This document shows, one piece after another, positions 61,935 through 64,000 of a stretch of 64,000 nt of DNA; positions within the stretch are counted from its first letter, which is position 1; every line of letters starts with the position of its first letter. The translations under genes and the position numbers were made by a program. The DNA comes from Chelatococcus sp. HY11 (lineage in GTDB: Bacteria > Pseudomonadota > Alphaproteobacteria > Rhizobiales > Beijerinckiaceae). Below the pieces are notes generated by a model, which saw nothing but the letters and a program-made list of their open reading frames with translations, was not told the DNA's origin and made no database searches. The DNA lies in contig NZ_JAHBRX010000001.1 of the NCBI RefSeq assembly GCF_018398335.1, positions 248,001-312,000 of the forward strand, read 5' to 3'.

Positions 61935-62018
61935 CCCCTTCAACAATTCACCGGCGGGCCGATCGCTCGCTTTTCTCGGGTCGCCTGCGGAACCCGCACG
62001 ACCATTTTGGAGGCCCGC

Positions 62019-63494
62019 ATGGCCGATCTGCAGTCAACCAACCGCGTCAAGCTTGCCAAAGTCCGCGAGGTCACCGCCGGCACCACGCCGCCCAACCCCG
62101 CCTTCAAGGAGATCCGGCAGACGTCGAGCGGCCTCAATGCCGCCCCACAGACCGTCACATCGAATGAGATCCGCGCCGACCGCCAGGTCGCTGACCTCAT
62201 CCTCGTCGGCCTCCAGGTCGCTGGCGATGTCGGCGGTGAACTGTCGTTTGGCGCGGCGGACGATGATTTCGAGGAAGCGCTCCAGGGTACGTGGGCCAGC
62301 AAACCCGCGATCGTCGTCGCGACCGTTGACACCGAGATCTCGGATGTCACCGCCACCACGGTCACCGTGGCGTCGGGTGGCGCAGCCTTCAAGGCTGGCC
62401 ATCTTGTCGCGCTGAGCGGCCTTCCCACACCGGCCAACAACAAGCTGGCACGGGTCACCTCGTCCACTGCGACGACCATCGTGTTTCCGGCTGCCACCTT
62501 CGCGATCGAGGCGGACCCTATCCCTGTCGGTGCGGCAGCCCGCGTCGTCGGTTTCGAGGCGGCTTCCGCTGACGTCGCGGCCGTCACCGCCGGCGGCAAT
62601 GGTCTCACTGCGACGGCTCTAGATTTCACCACGCTCGGGCTCAACGTCGGGGAATGGGTGAAGATCGGCGGATCTGCCACGGGTACCCAGTTCGGGACCG
62701 CCGCGAACAATGGATGGGCTCGTGTGTCGGCCATCGCCGCGGGCAAGCTCTCGTTCGATCAGGTACCGGCCGGCTGGAATGCCGACACTGGCACTGGCAA
62801 GACGATCCAGATCTTCACGGGCGATTTCCTCAAAAACGGCACAACGAAGCGTTCCTCCACCTTCGAGCGCCAGTATCTCGATCACTCCCCGGTTAGTTAC
62901 GAGTATTTCCGTGGTCTGGAGCTGAACACGCTCAGCATCAGCGCTCCGGCGCAGCAGATCGCGACCTACACCAAGGGCTACATCGGCCGTGAGGCTGAGA
63001 TCCTGTCAGCCCGTGTCTCTGGTGCGACCGATATCGCGGCGACCACGGGCGATGTGCTCAACACCTCGTCCAACGTCGGACGGATCGGCATCGGCGGTGT
63101 CGCGGTCACCGGCCCGAACTTCGTGATGTCGGCGACGGTCGAGATCAATAACAACCTTCGGGCGCAGAACGCGGTCGGCTCGATCGGTGCTGTTGGCATT
63201 GGCAACGGCGAATTCGCGGTGACGGGCACGCAGGAACTCTATTTCGGCGACAAGTCCATTTACGAGGCCGTCCTCGGCAACACGCCGTCGAACTTCAGCA
63301 TCCTGTTCGGTCGTCAGGACGGTGCGCGGCCCTCGATCCTGATCGACATGCCGTACACGAAATACTCGTCCGGCGCGCCGGGCGTCAGCGGCAAGAATGC
63401 CGACGTGATGCTGTCGGCCAACTTCCAGGCGATCCGTCACCCGACGCTGGGCTACACCATGGCGGTCCAACGCTTCCACTATCTGCCGGCGTAA
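62019..63494 (+). CDS. Phage major tail tube protein
   Basis: 491 residues. The tail-tube fold is visible in ADLQSTNRVKLAKVREVTAG, FKEIRQTSSGLNAAPQTVTS, SNEIRADRQVADLILVGLQV and FLKNGTTKRSSTFERQYLDH. It is longer than minimal tail tubes (about 200-250), with an inserted beta domain near 110-250 (VTATTVTVASGGAAFKAGHL), probably an Ig-like decoration. GGAGG 5 nt before ATG 62019. Confidence 0.88.
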   Translation: MADLQSTNRVKLAKVREVTAGTTPPNPAFKEIRQTSSGLNAAPQTVTSNEIRADRQVADLILVGLQVAGDVGGELSFGAADDDFEEALQGTWASKPAIVVATVDTEISDVTATTVTVASGGAAFKAGHLVALSGLPTPANNKLARVTSSTATTIVFPAATFAIEADPIPVGAAARVVGFEAASADVAAVTAGGNGLTATALDFTTLGLNVGEWVKIGGSATGTQFGTAANNGWARVSAIAAGKLSFDQVPAGWNADTGTGKTIQIFTGDFLKNGTTKRSSTFERQYLDHSPVSYEYFRGLELNTLSISAPAQQIATYTKGYIGREAEILSARVSGATDIAATTGDVLNTSSNVGRIGIGGVAVTGPNFVMSATVEINNNLRAQNAVGSIGAVGIGNGEFAVTGTQELYFGDKSIYEAVLGNTPSNFSILFGRQDGARPSILIDMPYTKYSSGAPGVSGKNADVMLSANFQAIRHPTLGYTMAVQRFHYLPA

Positions 63495-63599
63495 CGCCGC
63501 AGAACGACAGCCGCACGGCGCCCAACGCGCCGGGGGCGGCCGGCGGGCGGTGTGTCATGGCGCTGCCCGCCATCCTTTCCATGACAAGGAGTGTTTCTT

Positions 63600-64000
63600 A
63601 TGGATATCAATAGCATCAAGGTCGATAGCGCCGTAATCGAGGTGGGCGAGTGGGTGCGGAAGATCCCAGAAATGGGAGACCTCGGCCTCAAAGTCCGCGG
63701 CGAGGGCAATGAGGATTTCAAGCGGTTCCTCAATCGCAAGCTTCGCAATGTGCCGAAAGGTGCACGTCATCGTGACGGCACCGTTCCGCCCGCACTCATG
63801 GAAAGCATTATCGGCGAGGCGCTGCTCGAGACAGTCCTTATCGACTGGGCAAATCTCAAGAATGGGGACGAAGACGTGCCCTACAGCAAGGAACTTGCCC
63901 GCACGTTCCTCACCGACAAGGATTATCGCCATTTCCGCACGGCGGTTCAGTGGGCTGCGTCGTTCGTTGCGGGCGGCCAGGAATTCGCTGACGAGGATGA
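63600..64000 (+). CDS. Phage tail assembly protein, partial (cut by window end)
   Basis: 133 codons are visible with AAGGAG 8 nt before the ATG: MDINSIKVDSAVIEVGEWVR, LKVRGEGNEDFKRFLNRKLR, then ALMESIIGEALLETVLIDWA and KELARTFLTDKDYRHFRTAV. The pattern fits the tail assembly chaperone (gpG-like) gene that usually follows the tail tube gene and precedes the tape measure. The 3' end lies outside the window. Confidence 0.75.
   Translation, partial: MDINSIKVDSAVIEVGEWVRKIPEMGDLGLKVRGEGNEDFKRFLNRKLRNVPKGARHRDGTVPPALMESIIGEALLETVLIDWANLKNGDEDVPYSKELARTFLTDKDYRHFRTAVQWAASFVAGGQEFADED

Overview
The window looks like a chromosomal segment of a high-GC alphaproteobacterium of the order Hyphomicrobiales, carrying the left part of an integrated tailed phage. 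The evidence is a circularly permuted two-piece tmRNA encoding the tag ANDNYAPVAQAA, an alphaproteobacterial-type SspB, DUF4169/RHH, DUF2065, DUF3095 and DUF4105 proteins, and the mosaic palindromic repeats common in this order. The genus cannot be fixed from the sequence; Chelatococcus-, Bosea- or Bradyrhizobium-like hosts are all possible.

Host part, 1-41642. The left edge holds the N-terminal 489 residues of a UvrD/PcrA helicase. It is followed by a D-lactate/glycolate-type FAD oxidase, a 1280-residue AsmA-family protein, a DUF4169/RHH pair, fumC, and sspB next to the tmRNA gene. Next come thyA-folA, hflK-hflC-DUF2065-degP (membrane protein quality control), and a lipid block in which two diacylglycerol-kinase-like genes flank a PAP2 phosphatase. 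DUF4105, serB, miaA, a Tat-exported phosphoesterase and two transglutaminase-like genes follow. The branched-chain amino acid genes ilvB, ilvN, ilvC and leuA are spread over 27.2-41.3 kb. ilvB has an attenuator with a possible Leu-Ile-Val leader peptide, and leuA has a Leu-rich leader peptide. Between them lie a GST, DUF924, a methyltransferase, DUF3095, DedA, pdxY-phzF-nudix and two small lipoproteins. Several intergenic gaps are filled with palindromic mosaic repeats.

Prophage part, about 41643 to beyond 64000. The element sits against the 3' end of a tRNA-Lys(CTT) gene, with a tyrosine integrase and an AlpA-like excisionase beside it. A leftward block of small unknown genes is followed by an XRE regulator and a control region with palindromes, then a CI/LexA-type repressor diverging from the early operon. 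The early operon encodes an unknown protein, an IS110-transposase-like protein lacking catalytic parts, a small protein, a PrimPol/DUF3987 primase-helicase and, after an AT-rich iteron-like region, a VRR-NUC nuclease. Two phage tRNA genes (Tyr GTA, Thr TGT) and a strong terminator separate this from the late operon: HNH, TerS, TerL, portal, prohead protease, HK97 capsid, connector proteins, tail tube and tail chaperone (cut by the window end). This is an HK97-like siphovirus layout.

Most unusual feature: both non-coding gaps flanking the IS110-like gene (47122-47415 and 48382-48579) are filled with eight hairpins. Every hairpin has a loop of exactly 30 nt with an invariant AACCC core at the same position, and a stem whose outer sequence changes while pairing is kept. 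The neighbouring protein keeps the IS110 C-terminal (Tnp_20-like) fold but lacks the RuvC-like domain and the expected serine. This may be a domesticated, RNA-binding relative of a bridge-RNA recombinase, and it is the strongest candidate here for an undescribed system.
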